56,460 bases of DNA, taken from positions 1 to 56,460 of the forward strand of contig JAIUNL010000021.1 of the NCBI GenBank assembly GCA_020161835.1. The letters run 5' to 3'. Within the stretch, counting starts at the first letter, position 1. The number at the start of each line of letters is the position of its first letter. Under the pieces are notes generated by a model. The model had not been told where the DNA came from. It searched no databases and worked only from the letters and a program-made list of their open reading frames with translations. Below, in pieces: positions 7,698 to 16,222 of the stretch. The position numbers were made by a program, and so were the translations under genes. The DNA comes from Bacteroidota bacterium (GTDB taxonomy: Bacteria; Bacteroidota; JABWAT01).

Positions 7698-8477
7698 ATG
7701 TCTGTTCTGCTTTCCGAACAAAATGGCGTTCATTTCATTCTCACACTCAACAGACCTGAGAAACGGAATGCACTGAACCAGGAATTGATTGAATCACTGA
7801 AATCTGAACTGAACAAGGTTAAAAATCTGGACGCCGTCAAAACGGTCACCATCCGTGCAAACGGACCTGTTTTCTGTTCAGGGGCAGATCTGGATATGCT
7901 CAAAGCCATTTCAACTTACACTGAAAAACAAAATAGTGCTGAAACCCAATCCATTGCTGACCTTTTCCACCTGATTTACACGTTTCCCAAACCCGTTATT
8001 GCCGAGGTTCAGGGTGATGCGTTTGCCGGCGGGTGCGGACTGGCAACCGTGTGTGATTTTGTTTTCGCTGCAGAAACGGTGAATTTCTCCTATCCGGAAG
8101 TCAAGATCGGTTTCATACCGGCAATTGTTTCCTGGTTTCTGATTCATAAAATCGGCGAAGGAAAAGCCCGTGAATTGTTACTGACCGGAAGAATGGTTCA
8201 GGCACCGGAAGCACAGCGGATGGGGCTGATTAATTTTATCGCTGATAGTGGTCAGCTTCCCTTTGAAGTGGATGTTTTCCGGTCAAATCTGGTTTCAACT
8301 GTTTCCGTGAATTCAATTGCAGAAACGAAGAAACTCATAGCGGATTTACATGGTAAATCCCTGGAAGATGGGTTAAAACTGGCGGTAAAAACGAATGTGA
8401 AAATCCGTCAGACGCCTGATTGTAAAGAGGGAATTGCTGCTTTTCTTGAAAAGAGAAAACCCCGGTTTTTGGGATGA
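7698..8477 (+). CDS. Enoyl-CoA hydratase/isomerase family protein
   Basis: A 259-residue crotonase-fold enzyme, adding water to (or isomerising) a 2-enoyl-CoA. Visible motifs are LNRPEKRNALN, GPVFCSGADLDML (oxyanion hole CSGADL), PVIAEVQGDAFAGGCGLATVCDFVFAAE, FSYPEVKIGFIPAIVS with the E that serves as catalytic Glu in hydratases, and LLTGRMVQAPEAQRMGLIN. In this context it may hydrate methylglutaconyl-CoA or isohexenylglutaconyl-CoA (LiuC/AtuE-like), which is inference from the neighbours. It is the last gene of the plus-strand cluster and converges on the MFS gene through an inverted heptamer array. Confidence 0.9.
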   Translation: MSVLLSEQNGVHFILTLNRPEKRNALNQELIESLKSELNKVKNLDAVKTVTIRANGPVFCSGADLDMLKAISTYTEKQNSAETQSIADLFHLIYTFPKPVIAEVQGDAFAGGCGLATVCDFVFAAETVNFSYPEVKIGFIPAIVSWFLIHKIGEGKARELLLTGRMVQAPEAQRMGLINFIADSGQLPFEVDVFRSNLVSTVSVNSIAETKKLIADLHGKSLEDGLKLAVKTNVKIRQTPDCKEGIAAFLEKRKPRFLG

Positions 8478-8483
8478 AAGATG

Positions 8484-8549
8484 GTTACGAATCACGGGTC
8501 ACATATCACGGATTACGGGTCACGAAAACCGTAATTCGTGACCCGTAAC
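8484..8549. terminator. Opposed heptamer arrays forming a 14-bp hairpin between convergent genes
   Basis: Six 7-base units (ATCACGG, GTCACGA types) at 8484-8525 are followed by three units in the opposite orientation at 8529-8549. TTACGGGTCACGAA (8513-8526) and its perfect complement (8535-8548) form a 14-bp stem with an 8-base loop. On the minus strand the first block carries TGA or TAA in every unit; on the plus strand the second block does. It sits between convergent stop codons and probably works as a two-way terminator. Confidence 0.7.
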
Positions 8550-8555
8550 CTTTCC

Positions 8556-9776
8556 CTAAGTCAATTCAAGTTTTCTGAGTTTTTTTGCCTTCCAGTTTGT
8601 CACACCAACAACAAGCAACGTCATCGTTCCGCCAAAAATGACTGACGGAACCACACCCAGTAATTTAGCTGCAACTCCCGATTCAAACGCACCGATTTCA
8701 TTGGATGACCCGATAAAGATCTGATTCACCGCTGAAACTCTTCCCTTCATATTTTCAGGTGTGAAAACCTGCATGATCGTCGCACGGATGACTACAGAAA
8801 TTCCGTCAAAAGCACCACTTAAAACAAGCAGAATCAGCGAGAAATAAAAGTTAGTCGAAAGTGCAAATAAAATCATGCACACGCCGAACAACGCAACATT
8901 GGTGAGTAAAATCGGACCTGCATTTTTCCTGATTGGGTTTCTTGCCAGCCACAAAGCAACCGCAACAGAACCGATTGCCGGTGCAGCACGCAAAAGGCCT
9001 AATCCTTCAGGACCTGCATTCAGAATTTCCTTTGCAAAAATGGGAAGAAGTGCAATGGCGCCGCCAAATAAAACCGCAAATAAATCGAGTGAAATGGCCG
9101 ACAGAATAATCTGGTTTTTGAAAACAAACCGGACACCGGAAGTAAGACTTTCAAAAAAGGGGATTTCTTTTTCATGCACAGGTTTTGGACGGGAACGAAT
9201 GAGGAACATGGAAATAAAGGCAACGGAAACCAGGAAAATATTGAGTCCGTAAGTTACACTTCCGCCAAAAAGTCCATAGAGGATGCCGGCGGCAGCAGGT
9301 CCGCCAACAGCAGCAGTTTGCCATGCAGTTGTACTCCAGGCGGCAGCTTTACCAAGATCCTCACGGTTTACAATTTCAGAGAGAAGGGCAAACGTAGCCG
9401 GACCCTGAAAACCCCGTGCAATTCCGGTCAGGAAAACGGCGAAATAAATCGGAAATGTACCATATTCGGTTAAAAACCAGTTCCCATTGAGGGTAAACAT
9501 CCACAAGCTTAACGAACAAATCATTAAAACAGTGTAGGCTGCAAGTACAATCCGGCGTCGGATCATATTATCAGCCAGATGTCCGGCAAAAAGGGCAACA
9601 GTTATCGCCGGAATTGCTTCCGTTAAACCGATCAGACCCAAGGCTAGCGGGTCCCCGGTCAGTTCATAAATCTGCCAGCCAACAATTACCGATTGAATCT
9701 GAATGTTCAGCGTAATCAAAAATCTGGCGGAAAGGAAAAAACGGAATTCGATGAGTTTCAGAAGGGATGTTTGCAC
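8556..9776 (-). CDS. MFS transporter (EntS/MFS_3-like exporter)
   Basis: A membrane protein of about 406 residues of the major facilitator superfamily, MFS_3/enterobactin-exporter-like branch. The pattern LIGLTEAIPAITVALFAGHLADNMIRRRIVLA is the A-motif loop between helices 2 and 3; GFQGPATFALLSEIVNREDLGKAAAW and GAFDGISVVIRATIMQVFTPENMKGRVSAVNQIF are also typical. The start is uncertain: the first in-frame ATG is too far inside, and the frame opens with TTG at 9842. The GTG used here gives QTSLLKLIEFRFFLSARF, which aligns with how I remember relatives starting. Substrate unknown; likely proton-driven export. Confidence 0.82.
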   Translation of the reverse strand: MQTSLLKLIEFRFFLSARFLITLNIQIQSVIVGWQIYELTGDPLALGLIGLTEAIPAITVALFAGHLADNMIRRRIVLAAYTVLMICSLSLWMFTLNGNWFLTEYGTFPIYFAVFLTGIARGFQGPATFALLSEIVNREDLGKAAAWSTTAWQTAAVGGPAAAGILYGLFGGSVTYGLNIFLVSVAFISMFLIRSRPKPVHEKEIPFFESLTSGVRFVFKNQIILSAISLDLFAVLFGGAIALLPIFAKEILNAGPEGLGLLRAAPAIGSVAVALWLARNPIRKNAGPILLTNVALFGVCMILFALSTNFYFSLILLVLSGAFDGISVVIRATIMQVFTPENMKGRVSAVNQIFIGSSNEIGAFESGVAAKLLGVVPSVIFGGTMTLLVVGVTNWKAKKLRKLELT

Positions 9777-9925
9777 GAAACCACTTGAAAATTGAAAAAT
9801 GAAATTGTGAATTAGGAACCCGTTAAAAATCGCCAATTTCAAAATAATTTACTACACGACAGTTCACTTTAAAGGGTGTTTTTGCCTACTTTTAATCTTC
9901 CATAAACAAATCCAGGAATCCTCCA

Positions 9926-10747
9926 ATGAAATCCATACCGTTTTTACTCTCCTTTTTACTCACAATTGCACTTTCTGCCTGCGGAAAGGACTCAAACTCA
10001 TCCACGCCAACCGATTCAACTGAAAAAACCTACCAGCTTGTCTGGTCAGATGAATTTGAATATACAGGCGTTCCAGATCCTTCAAAATGGTCATTTGAAA
10101 CCGGTGGTCATGGTTGGGGAAATGGGGAACTTCAATATTACACGGCTGGCACACAGAATTCCATTGTTGATAATGGGAAACTCTATATTTTTGCCAAAAA
10201 TGATGGGTTTGATACCAATTTATATACTTCCGCCCGTATCAATTCAACCGGTGCCGGACATTGGACGTACGGTAAATTTGTAGTCCGTGCAAAATTACCA
10301 AAAGGAAAGGGAACCTGGCCTGCTATCTGGATGCTGGCTTCTGAATGGACTTATGGTGACAAAGGCTGGCCAGCAAATGGTGAACTTGATATCATGGAAC
10401 ATGTTGCCTCTGACCCGAATGTTATTCATGCTTCCATTCATACAACCTCTTACAACCATAAGATTGGTACCCAGAAAACAAATAAGAAAACAATTCCGAC
10501 TTCAATGACAGAATTCCACGATTACGGCATGCTCTGGACGGAAAATAAAATCGAATTTTCGATTGATGATGTTGTCTTTTTTACCGTTGACAAAAAAGCA
10601 ACAGATACCTACAAAGAATGGCCGTTTGACAAAAATTTCCATTTCCTTTTAAACATTGCACTCGGTGGATGGGGTGGAACTGTTGATCCGACCATTTTTC
10701 CGGCAACAATGGAAATTGAATATGTAAGAGTTTACCAGTTGAAATAA
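9926..10747 (+). CDS. Glycoside hydrolase family 16 lipoprotein (beta-glucanase/laminarinase)
   Basis: A 273-residue GH16 enzyme, which cleaves beta-1,3 or beta-1,3/1,4 glucans such as laminarin with retention. An N-terminal signal peptide ends in lipobox LSAC (Cys19), so it should be anchored to the envelope. The family active-site signature is ELDIME, with nucleophile E153, helper D155 and acid/base E158. Other GH16 hallmarks are LVWSDEFEYTG near the start, FVVRAKLPKGKGTWPAIWML, and the closing NIALGGWGG and MEIEYVRVYQL. The catalytic domain fills the mature protein with no carbohydrate-binding module. It is a single-gene unit with its own terminator, not part of a polysaccharide utilisation locus. 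Confidence 0.93.
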   Translation: MKSIPFLLSFLLTIALSACGKDSNSSTPTDSTEKTYQLVWSDEFEYTGVPDPSKWSFETGGHGWGNGELQYYTAGTQNSIVDNGKLYIFAKNDGFDTNLYTSARINSTGAGHWTYGKFVVRAKLPKGKGTWPAIWMLASEWTYGDKGWPANGELDIMEHVASDPNVIHASIHTTSYNHKIGTQKTNKKTIPTSMTEFHDYGMLWTENKIEFSIDDVVFFTVDKKATDTYKEWPFDKNFHFLLNIALGGWGGTVDPTIFPATMEIEYVRVYQLK

Positions 10748-10777
10748 CCGGTCTGCTTTTTCCCCGATTTAGACAAA

Positions 10778-10808
10778 CAAAAAAACCTCTGAATAGAGGT
10801 TTTTTTGT
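10778..10808 (+). terminator. Rho-independent terminator after GH16 gene
   Basis: AAAAACCTCT-GAAT-AGAGGTTTTTT forms a short hairpin with A- and T-tracts on both sides, about 30 bases after the GH16 stop codon. The symmetry means it may also act for minus-strand transcripts. Confidence 0.88.
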
Positions 10809-10846
10809 TTAAACAGAGAATTTTGGATGTGGTTTAGGTAGCAAAA

Positions 10847-10980
10847 CTGGATCCTGAGTCAAGCTCAGGATGACACTATCTTTGGTATAGGGCATTTTGA
10901 GAAGTTGTCATCCCGGACCTGATCCGGTTAACGAAGTTCTGCGAAGCTCATCCATGCCTTTTTTCACCATTATCCATTAA
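10847..10980. repeat. Cluster of palindromic elements and a short heptamer array
   Basis: It holds a GGATCCTGAGTC/AAGCTCAGGATGAC palindrome, a type 2 arm (GTCATCCCGGACCTGATCCGG), an inverted copy of the 858-890 module, and two heptamers (CCATTAT, CCATTAA at 10967-10980) that directly follow the stop codon of the DUF4097 gene and give TAA in two frames on its sense strand. No gene is seen. Confidence 0.75.
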
Positions 10981-12345
10981 TCACTTCTTCCCTGCTTTAT
11001 TGATTTCAATCCCTGCATTCTGGGTTTTGATGCTGATGGTGTTTTTTCCATCACCCAATGTACCAGAGGCTGAGGACTTGTTGAATTTTTCTACAATATT
11101 CAAATCAAAGTCAGAATCAATACTTCCGAAAGTTGTGCTTGCTGAAAGGGTCACAGACGGATTTTCAGGCAGTTCCAGGTTTACACTTCCGAAAGAAGTT
11201 GAAATATCATAATCACCTTTCATGTCTTTGATGGTGGCAATGTCCACTGAGCCGTTTTGGTTGTGGATTTTCACCGATCCTGATATTTTAGATAATTCAA
11301 CCGGACCAAATGAGTTTGCAATCGAAATATTTCCCGTGATATTTTCTGCAACAACAGAGGCATTCTGATTTTGAATATCCAGATTTCCGTCAATGGTTTC
11401 GGCTTCTACACTCGCAAAAGTATTTCTCACAAAAACATTCCCTTTAACCTTTCTGAGACTTACGTCACCGTTCTGGTTGTTGATTGAGATACCTTTTTCC
11501 TTTGCGTAGGCATCGGTCAGATCTACACTGCCAAAGGCAGAGTTTAAGGTCACATCGGTTACTGATCGCAGAGTGATGTCGCCATTTCGGCAATCCAAAG
11601 TTAAAAGGCCTGCAACGCCAATTACTTCTGTACTGCCAAAGGAATTCGAAACGTCAGATTTTCCCTTTACTGCGTTGATTGTGATATCTCCGTTGCTTCC
11701 TTCAACCTTCAGATCACCGTCAATAGTGGTTACTGAAATATTTCCGAAACGCCCTTCAGCATCAAGGGAGCCCTTAACCGATTCAATTTCGATATCACCG
11801 TTCATGTTTGAGACTTTAGCCGGGGAACCGAGTCCTCTGGCTGTAATCTGACCAAACTGATTTTCAAGAGTCACAGAACCCATGCAATCTTCAGCCGTAA
11901 GATCGCCGTGTTTCAGTGAAGTGACAACTTTTCCTTTAATGCCTGTTAAAGTCACGTCTCCGAATGAACTTTCAACGGAAACTGGGTTTCCTGCCGGCAC
12001 GTGGATTTCATAATCAACACTGTACGACACATTTTTCCATCCTTTTTCCGGATAATCCGTGCTGACTTTAACAGTCTGACCCGATTGATTCACGTTGATC
12101 ACAATGGCGTCGAGGATTTCTTTTGCTGTGGATTCCCGTCTTGCTTCAACCCGGATAGTTGCTTTTATTTCAATTTTATCCTGCTCCCAGGCAAAAATCT
12201 GAATATCACCAAAGGAATGATTCAGGCTTAAAGAAGTTCCCTGAGTGACCGGAAGTATTTTCGAGAATTCTTTGGTGAGCTCCTGACCAAAAACCGGGAA
12301 GGAAATTAAGACCAGGAAGAAGATGAGGTTAGTGCTTGTTTTCAT
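10981..12345 (-). CDS. DUF4097 family beta-strand repeat protein
   Basis: A 454-residue exported protein with a signal peptide ending near FPVFGQ. The body is a right-handed beta-helix-like series of about 20-residue repeats, with recurring words such as SFGDV, NGDITI, FGSVDL and NQNGSVDI, typical of DUF4097 (adhesin-like, function unknown). Repeats alternate between an FG-type and an NGD-type turn. It is the third gene of the ECF sigma operon and overlaps the anti-sigma gene by 17 bases, so it is likely an effector or sensor of the envelope response. No sorting tail or lipobox is present; it is probably periplasmic or surface-loose. Confidence 0.85.
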   Translation of the reverse strand: MKTSTNLIFFLVLISFPVFGQELTKEFSKILPVTQGTSLSLNHSFGDIQIFAWEQDKIEIKATIRVEARRESTAKEILDAIVINVNQSGQTVKVSTDYPEKGWKNVSYSVDYEIHVPAGNPVSVESSFGDVTLTGIKGKVVTSLKHGDLTAEDCMGSVTLENQFGQITARGLGSPAKVSNMNGDIEIESVKGSLDAEGRFGNISVTTIDGDLKVEGSNGDITINAVKGKSDVSNSFGSTEVIGVAGLLTLDCRNGDITLRSVTDVTLNSAFGSVDLTDAYAKEKGISINNQNGDVSLRKVKGNVFVRNTFASVEAETIDGNLDIQNQNASVVAENITGNISIANSFGPVELSKISGSVKIHNQNGSVDIATIKDMKGDYDISTSFGSVNLELPENPSVTLSASTTFGSIDSDFDLNIVEKFNKSSASGTLGDGKNTISIKTQNAGIEINKAGKK

Positions 12346-13057
12346 TTTTTTCGTCCTTTATATAATCAACCAAACTTTGCAATGTTTTTAATTTTTCTTT
12401 GGATGACCGGTCAAGAAACCGGGCGATTGATTTATTCAATTCGTTCATTTGCAGTGCTTTTTTACATTCTGAAATCGACTGGTCGAGAAGAGACAGTCGT
12501 TCCTGGGTCACTGCATAATAATGGGGATCGACTTTATCCCGGTTTTTTTTAACAAAGAGTTCCAGATCGGCCATTGATGCCAGATTTAGCTTTAAGGAAT
12601 CGGCCATATTTGCTGCTTTTGATACTGATTTTATTTCCGTCCTGGTAAAAGCAGCATTGAGTTTGTTCTGAACTTTATCAACAACTTTTGTTATTTCTGA
12701 AGAAACCAACTGATGGGTTTCATTTATTTTAAAACCTTGTTTTTCTAAAAGGGAAGAGTCTTGTTCTGACTCATTTTTTTGTTCTGACTTAACCATCTGC
12801 CTGTCAAAATAGGAAGCCGGCAGAAAGTAGAGTCCGGCGATAACTGCAATCAGAATCGCTGCAGCTGAGGAAACCATGAAGGCCGGGCTTACAGAAAGCC
12901 TCGTCAGTTTTAAGAGAATTGGGTGAATCCCTTTTCTCGCCGCTTCTTTCTTGAGTCCGGACTCAATCTGGCTCCAGAGTTCATCCGGCGCTTCAGGGCG
13001 GTTCAGCTTTTTAAGCTGGGTTCTGATTTCCTCATCGGAAAGTGGTTTCTTATTCAT
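12329..13057 (-). CDS. Putative membrane anti-sigma factor
   Basis: A 242-residue protein with one membrane helix at about residues 57-78 (MVSSAAAILIAVIAGLYFL). About 55 cytoplasmic residues precede it (RPEAPDELWSQIESGLKKE, a helix pair as in anti-sigma domains), and a charged, coiled-coil-like periplasmic part follows. There is no zinc HxxxCxxC motif, so it is not a classic ZAS protein. Position decides the call: its start overlaps the end of the ECF sigma gene by 4 bases and its end overlaps the DUF4097 gene. Role as anti-sigma is inference from context and topology. Confidence 0.65.
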   Translation of the reverse strand: MNKKPLSDEEIRTQLKKLNRPEAPDELWSQIESGLKKEAARKGIHPILLKLTRLSVSPAFMVSSAAAILIAVIAGLYFLPASYFDRQMVKSEQKNESEQDSSLLEKQGFKINETHQLVSSEITKVVDKVQNKLNAAFTRTEIKSVSKAANMADSLKLNLASMADLELFVKKNRDKVDPHYYAVTQERLSLLDQSISECKKALQMNELNKSIARFLDRSSKEKLKTLQSLVDYIKDEKNENKH

Positions 13058-13584
13058 GATGGATTAAACTGCATAGATAGTTTTAATCTGAGTTCTTCTT
13101 TTGCCCGTGAAAGGCGTGATTTTGATGTTCCCTCAGTGATGCCTAACATTTCAGAAATTTCGCTGTGACTGAACCCTTCAATTTCAAACAAAATAAAAAC
13201 GACTCTGTTTGCTTCTGAAAGTGAGTGAATAGCCTTTTCAATTTGTTCAAGTGAACCATCAGGGTCTTTTCCGGGTGACGGAATCAGGTTTTCATCCAGT
13301 GAATCAGATGCAGGTGTTCGTTCAAGGTGATTCAGGCAGGTGTTCACCACAATCCGGTACATCCAGGTTGAAAAGGATGACTCAAATCTAAAAGAAGGAA
13401 TTGCTCTGTACATTTTTATAAATGCCTCCTGCAAACAATCTTCAGCATCCTGAGAAGACCCACAAAGACGAAGTGCAACTGAAAACAACCGGTTCTTCTC
13501 TGACTGGTAAATGAGGCGGAATCCATCCGGATTTCCTTCCTGGCATAACCTGACCCATTGTGTTAATTGTGCTGCTTCCGTCAT
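13054..13584 (-). CDS. ECF RNA polymerase sigma factor (sigma-70 family)
   Basis: A 176-residue extracytoplasmic-function sigma factor. Region 2 covers about residues 20-90 (SQDAEDCLQEAFIKMYRAIPSF and STWMYRIVVNTCLNHL). Region 4 is near the C-terminus, with SEANRVVFILFEIEGFSHSEISEMLGITEGTSKSRLSRAKEEL as the helix-turn-helix. No region 3 or C-terminal extension. It should direct transcription of this operon and perhaps others after release by the membrane protein encoded next. A fitting promoter lies immediately upstream, suggesting self-activation. Confidence 0.95.
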   Translation of the reverse strand: MTEAAQLTQWVRLCQEGNPDGFRLIYQSEKNRLFSVALRLCGSSQDAEDCLQEAFIKMYRAIPSFRFESSFSTWMYRIVVNTCLNHLERTPASDSLDENLIPSPGKDPDGSLEQIEKAIHSLSEANRVVFILFEIEGFSHSEISEMLGITEGTSKSRLSRAKEELRLKLSMQFNPS

Positions 13585-13606
13585 TTCTTCTTTCGCTTCT
13601 GAAAAC

Positions 13607-13635
13607 TTAGACCCGGCTTAACATGAAAAGGTTGC
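13607..13635 (-). promoter_or_regulatory. ECF-type promoter of the sigma operon (GCAACC-N17-GTCTAA)
   Basis: On the minus strand GCAACCTTTTC (-35 type, complement at 13625-13635) is followed after 17 bases by GTCTAA (-10 type, 13607-13612), 22 bases upstream of the sigma factor ATG. The AACC-T-run plus GTC pattern is the usual ECF promoter form, so the operon probably regulates itself. Confidence 0.7.
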
Positions 13636-13813
13636 ATGAATTAACCGAAATCTCATTTATTTTATTTGAAAAATAGTTTAAGAATGGTTAATATTGGTTT
13701 TTCATTAGTAAAACGTCAGGTTTTTTATGTGGCAATTTTAAACCAGTGGGTTTTTTGATTTAAAGGTAGTTTGAAACCAAACCAAATTCGGAAATATTTA
13801 ATCGGCTTCCAAT

Positions 13814-15085
13814 ATGAAATTTATACTTCCTCTCTTTGTTTCAATTTTTTGTTGTACTCCTTTATTTGGACAAAATACTGGAGATAGAATAACTGAACCG
13901 TTGGGTTTGGCGGTTGCCTGGGAACCCTTTGAATCAGGGGAAATCAATGATGGAAAAGGAAAGAATGTAATTTTTTCAAAAGAAATATGGTACAAGATTT
14001 TAAATGAAATGGACTATTACCCGATAATTGATTCCATTGATATTGATAAAAAAGACATTCATTTTGTCCTTCATTCAAACAGGGACACAACCTTATATGT
14101 AGGTCAACCCAGATTATCAGTCAGGAAAAAGTTATCCAATGAAATCAGACATATCCTTTATATCAGTTCAATTAAATATGAAACAAGACCTTTGAATGTT
14201 TACGTTTCAACAATCAGGATAAGTTTCAATTATTGTCTATCTGATCCGTTAACTAATAATATATTATCTGCAGGTCATTTTTCAAGGAATGTTAGGTATG
14301 CAAATGGGGAAGAATCTGAAACAGTTAATTCTATTTTAGAGGCTGGAATTGCAAAAATGCTTTCAGAAAATCATCCTGTTGTTAATAAAATTATCCCTGG
14401 TTTTGAATTAAATGATGATCACGGTGCATTAACCCTATCTTTTAATGCAGGCACAACTCTGAATTTGCATTTAGCGTGGAAAGATCTTACTCCTGATCCA
14501 CGAACAATGGAAGGAATTTCAATTGGAAATCGCTTTCGGGGTTACCCGGGTTTTAATCTCGGAACTGAATTAAAAGTTTCTCAAAACTTAGGAATAGGTT
14601 TCAGTTATAATTATATGTACTTAACAGCCACCTCACCATTTATAAGAGTGGGTTCAAATGATGATCCAGTCTATGGGGTTCCTGAAGAAGAGAATCTTAA
14701 AATTATTACAAAGGAAGCCTATGTTTCTTATAGGTGTCCACTTCAAAATGAAAATTCATTTTGGCTTATTTTACGTTCGTCTCTGATATTTTCAGAATAT
14801 TCAATAAGTGGTAAGTTTAGTGAATGGCCTCACGAAACATTCAAAGCAGAGTTAGATGGGAGTATTGGTTTAGGCTTGCACACAGGGTTGGAATATCGTT
14901 TTAAAAATACAAATAATGGGATATATTTATTAATAGGTGGAATAATAAGATCAACAGCGGAAAATGCATTCTCAAAGGGAAATTCATATTACTATAAAAG
15001 TGAATATTTTGAATATCGGGATGATACCATCGATATAAAACTAGGATATTTTATAGATATTCCGTTCTACTATTATAAAAATTGA
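13814..15085 (+). CDS. Exported protein, probable outer-membrane beta-barrel, unknown function
   Basis: A 423-residue protein with a signal peptide (MKFILPLFVSIFCCTPLFGQ). I do not recognise the family. Residues 20-190 look like a soluble domain (PLGLAVAWEPFESGEINDGKGK; a middle stretch IDSIDIDKKDIHFVLHSNRDTTLYVG). From about residue 205 there are alternating aromatic strands (LNLHLAWKDL, NLGIGFSYNYMYL, FWLILRSSLIFSEYSI, YYYKSEYFEYRDD), as in 8-10-strand outer-membrane barrels. It ends in an aromatic stretch IPFYYYKN. It is richer in A+T than its neighbours and stands alone on the plus strand, so acquisition by transfer is possible. Confidence 0.6.
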   Translation: MKFILPLFVSIFCCTPLFGQNTGDRITEPLGLAVAWEPFESGEINDGKGKNVIFSKEIWYKILNEMDYYPIIDSIDIDKKDIHFVLHSNRDTTLYVGQPRLSVRKKLSNEIRHILYISSIKYETRPLNVYVSTIRISFNYCLSDPLTNNILSAGHFSRNVRYANGEESETVNSILEAGIAKMLSENHPVVNKIIPGFELNDDHGALTLSFNAGTTLNLHLAWKDLTPDPRTMEGISIGNRFRGYPGFNLGTELKVSQNLGIGFSYNYMYLTATSPFIRVGSNDDPVYGVPEEENLKIITKEAYVSYRCPLQNENSFWLILRSSLIFSEYSISGKFSEWPHETFKAELDGSIGLGLHTGLEYRFKNTNNGIYLLIGGIIRSTAENAFSKGNSYYYKSEYFEYRDDTIDIKLGYFIDIPFYYYKN

Positions 15086-15112
15086 GTATTACAATAGATT
15101 CAAGTTTTTAAT

Positions 15113-16081
15113 TTACTGCTGCTGCTGTTTTTGTTGTATTTGCTGTTTTTCCCAGTCAAAATCACTTGCTTCGCCGGTTTTGCTGTTTCTGATCTCGATA
15201 ACCCGGAAGTCATCTTCGTCTATCCGGGTTTCTTCCGGTAAAATTCTAACGGAAATACTCAGCTCTGTATCACATTCCCCTTTGAAAACGCCTCTGGTTG
15301 GCGGCACTTCAGCATAATCTTTTCCATAAGCCATGATGATATGGTGATCACCGGCAAGTTTGTTATTTGTCGGATCCAGACCAATCCAACCAAGTCCGGG
15401 AAACCAGGCTTCAAGCCAGGCGTGGGTAGCCGTTTCGGGTGACTGATTTTTATCTCTGACTGCATGAAAAAGATATCCGCTTACGTACCGGCAGGGAATA
15501 CCAAGATTTCTGATCAGGGCAATCATGATGTGACTGTAATCCTGACAAACTCCGGCTCTCTGAGTCAGGGCTTCATCAATGAGTGAATCTGCCCGGGTGC
15601 TATTTGGCAAATAAAGAAGGGATTTATAAACCTTTTGGTTCAGATCCAGAATAAGAAAAAGCGGATTTGAATTCCGGCTCAGTTTAAGTTCATCCGAGAA
15701 AGCCAGAAGCGCATCAGTAGGTTGGGCGAACTTACTTGGGAGTGTCCATTCAAAAAGCTCACTTTGTTCAACGGCCGCATCCAGTTCGTCCCACGTTAAA
15801 TTCTGGGGAACATTAGCAATTTTACCGGATGGTTTTACACCAATAACAGATTGAGCCGTTACAACCATTTCATTATGGAAAAAGGGAATATTGAAATGGG
15901 ATACAACATTCCCGGCATAATCTTCATATTGAAGAATGGGAACGTTGGGTGACACATTCAGTTGGAAAGTCAGGCATCTCTGCAAACCACCGGTGAGTGG
16001 TTTCAACCGGACTTCAGAGACGCTTTCTGTAACCGGCGTTGAATACCGGATTCTGGTCGAGTGGCGAATGGTGTAAATCAT
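15113..16081 (-). CDS. Transglutaminase-like cysteine peptidase/amidase family protein
   Basis: A 322-residue protein with an N-terminal bacterial transglutaminase-like beta domain (YTIRHSTRIRYSTPVTESVSEVRLKP) and a core papain-like fold. The catalytic triad is visible: C179 in RAGVCQDYSH, H220 in TATHAWLEAWFPGLGW, D236 in GLDPTNN. In this genomic context (ATP-grasp plus alpha-E) such proteins are predicted to cut or remodel peptide bonds made by the ATP-grasp ligase. The C-terminus is an odd glutamine-rich tail (QQIQQKQQQQ) encoded by repetitive CTG/TTG triplets, probably a local repeat expansion. No signal peptide, so cytoplasmic. Confidence 0.88.
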   Translation of the reverse strand: MIYTIRHSTRIRYSTPVTESVSEVRLKPLTGGLQRCLTFQLNVSPNVPILQYEDYAGNVVSHFNIPFFHNEMVVTAQSVIGVKPSGKIANVPQNLTWDELDAAVEQSELFEWTLPSKFAQPTDALLAFSDELKLSRNSNPLFLILDLNQKVYKSLLYLPNSTRADSLIDEALTQRAGVCQDYSHIMIALIRNLGIPCRYVSGYLFHAVRDKNQSPETATHAWLEAWFPGLGWIGLDPTNNKLAGDHHIIMAYGKDYAEVPPTRGVFKGECDTELSISVRILPEETRIDEDDFRVIEIRNSKTGEASDFDWEKQQIQQKQQQQ

Positions 16082-16083
16082 AA

Positions 16084-16217
16084 GAGTTACAAGTGGTAAG
16101 TTACAAGTTATAAGTTCAGGGGTCAGAAGTCAGAAGACAGGAGTCAGAAGGGAGACGTTAGAAGATAATAGCTAAATAAAATTCTACTATCTACTGTCTA
16201 CGATCTACTACCTACCC
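16084..16217 (-). repeat. Two long degenerate heptamer blocks
   Basis: Bases 16084-16167 divide into twelve 7-base units (AAGTTAC, GAAGTCA and relatives) and 16183-16217 into five (TCTACTA, TCTACTG, TCTACGA, TCTACTA, CCTACCC). On the minus strand, downstream of the alpha-E stop codon, the units read TAG.., TGAC.. or TAAC.., giving stops in every frame again and again. The first block ends immediately before the transglutaminase start codon, so it is also its leader. Confidence 0.8.
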
Positions 16218-16222
16218 AAAAA

